DNA of 5,430 nt from Ruminococcaceae bacterium UBA5401 (GTDB lineage Bacteria > Bacillota > Clostridia > Oscillospirales > Acutalibacteraceae), in contig DHOB01000079.1 in NCBI GenBank assembly GCA_002409675.1, positions 1 through 5,430 on the forward strand, in the 5' to 3' direction. Position 1 is the first letter of the stretch; each line of letters begins with the position of its first letter. The notes below the pieces were generated by a model. That model made no database searches. It was not told where the DNA came from and saw nothing but the letters and a program-made list of their open reading frames with translations. The position numbers and the translations under genes were made by a program. Positions 5,256 to 5,430 of this stretch are shown here, in pieces.

Positions 5256-5359
5256 AGGAGGGATTCGATTCGCGGCGCGAACTGCGCGCCTTGGTCGGTC
5301 GCTGCTCTGACGTGCCACAGGCACGTCATTCAGTACAGCTCCTCCTTCGAATCCCTCCT
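5256..5359. repeat. Structured 104-bp element bounded by a 13-bp inverted repeat
   Basis: AGGAGGGATTCGA (5256-5268) is repeated as its exact reverse complement at 5347-5359. Inside are two further hairpins. GGCGCG (5274-5279) pairs with CGCGCC (5285-5290) around AACTG. TGACGTGCC (5308-5316) pairs with GGCACGTCA (5320-5328), a perfect 9-bp stem with a 3-nt loop. Either strand could thus fold into a closed multi-arm structure. It lacks tRNA D-arm, anticodon and T-arm features, and it has no coding content. The design resembles interspersed palindromic repeats or small non-autonomous elements. Its copy number in the genome cannot be seen from this window. Confidence 0.6.
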
Positions 5360-5360
5360 G

Positions 5361-5410
5361 ACAAATAAAAGGCCGGAAGTCCAATCCTTGCGATTGGACT
5401 TCCGGCCTTT
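5361..5410 (-). terminator. Perfect 19-bp hairpin, probable terminator of an off-window gene
   Basis: The 19-base arm 5368-5386 (AAAGGCCGGAAG…) is exactly complementary to 5392-5410, with a 5-nt loop CTTGC. On the - strand the stem ends in CCTTTTATTTGT (5372-5361), an intrinsic terminator tail. It would therefore end a - strand gene entering from the right of the window. In the + direction the stem ends in only TTT then GG, so it works mainly leftward. Confidence 0.75.
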
Positions 5411-5430
5411 GGTCCGCCCGGAGGGATTTC

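Noticed and set aside
5256..5359. Possible tRNA gene suggested by TTCGAATCCCTCC
   Set aside because: The flanking bases do not make a T-arm stem, and there is no D-arm or anticodon stem-loop on either strand; only an acceptor-like terminal pairing exists.
4980..5384. A 134-codon - strand open frame upstream of the protease
   Set aside because: It begins inside the terminator hairpin tail, runs through the structured repeat and the protease promoter, and overlaps the protease start. No ribosome site or protein motif supports it.

Overview
The window reads as a chromosomal segment from a GC-rich low-GC-lineage Gram-positive, most likely a clostridial member of the Firmicutes (Oscillospiraceae-like). 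This is inferred from the style of the 23S rRNA end, strong purine-rich Shine-Dalgarno sites, sigma-A-type promoters (TATAAT, TTGACA), U-tailed intrinsic terminators and the kinds of proteins present. No taxon can be fixed from the sequence alone.

Layout. Bases 1-201 are the 3' end of a 23S rRNA gene on the + strand. No 5S rRNA or tRNA follows it; two strong intrinsic terminators (302-327 and 346-379) close the operon. Everything downstream is on the - strand, so the rRNA operon is convergent with a run of five - strand genes. Read in their own direction (right to left) these are: a CPBP/CAAX-type intramembrane protease with an extra C-terminal domain (3970-5028); a short-chain dehydrogenase with a Pro/Gln-rich N-terminal tail (2888-3751); two translationally coupled small membrane proteins of unknown function (2132-2569 and 1804-2127); and an iron-type alcohol dehydrogenase family protein resembling hydroxycarboxylate dehydrogenase HcxA (536-1651).

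Transcription units. A plausible promoter can be seen ahead of each unit. Convincing terminators follow the short-chain dehydrogenase and the membrane-protein pair; the only other strong hairpins lie past the alcohol dehydrogenase, in the rRNA terminator block. The genes therefore look like four separate units, not one pathway. The most elaborate control region precedes the membrane-protein pair: a near-consensus promoter, a palindrome over the predicted start site, and a leader of about 170 nt whose last hairpin is an intrinsic terminator with competing upstream pairings. It looks like an attenuator or riboswitch-type leader that I cannot assign to a known class.

The right end (5088-5430) has no credible gene. 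It holds a GC-rich stretch, a 104-bp structured element bounded by a perfect 13-bp inverted repeat with two internal hairpins (probably an interspersed repeat), and a perfect 19-bp stem that probably terminates a - strand gene lying beyond the window. The best candidates for undescribed biology are the leader plus membrane-protein pair, the C-terminal domain of the protease, and the structured repeat. No defence system, CRISPR array, insertion sequence or phage gene was found.
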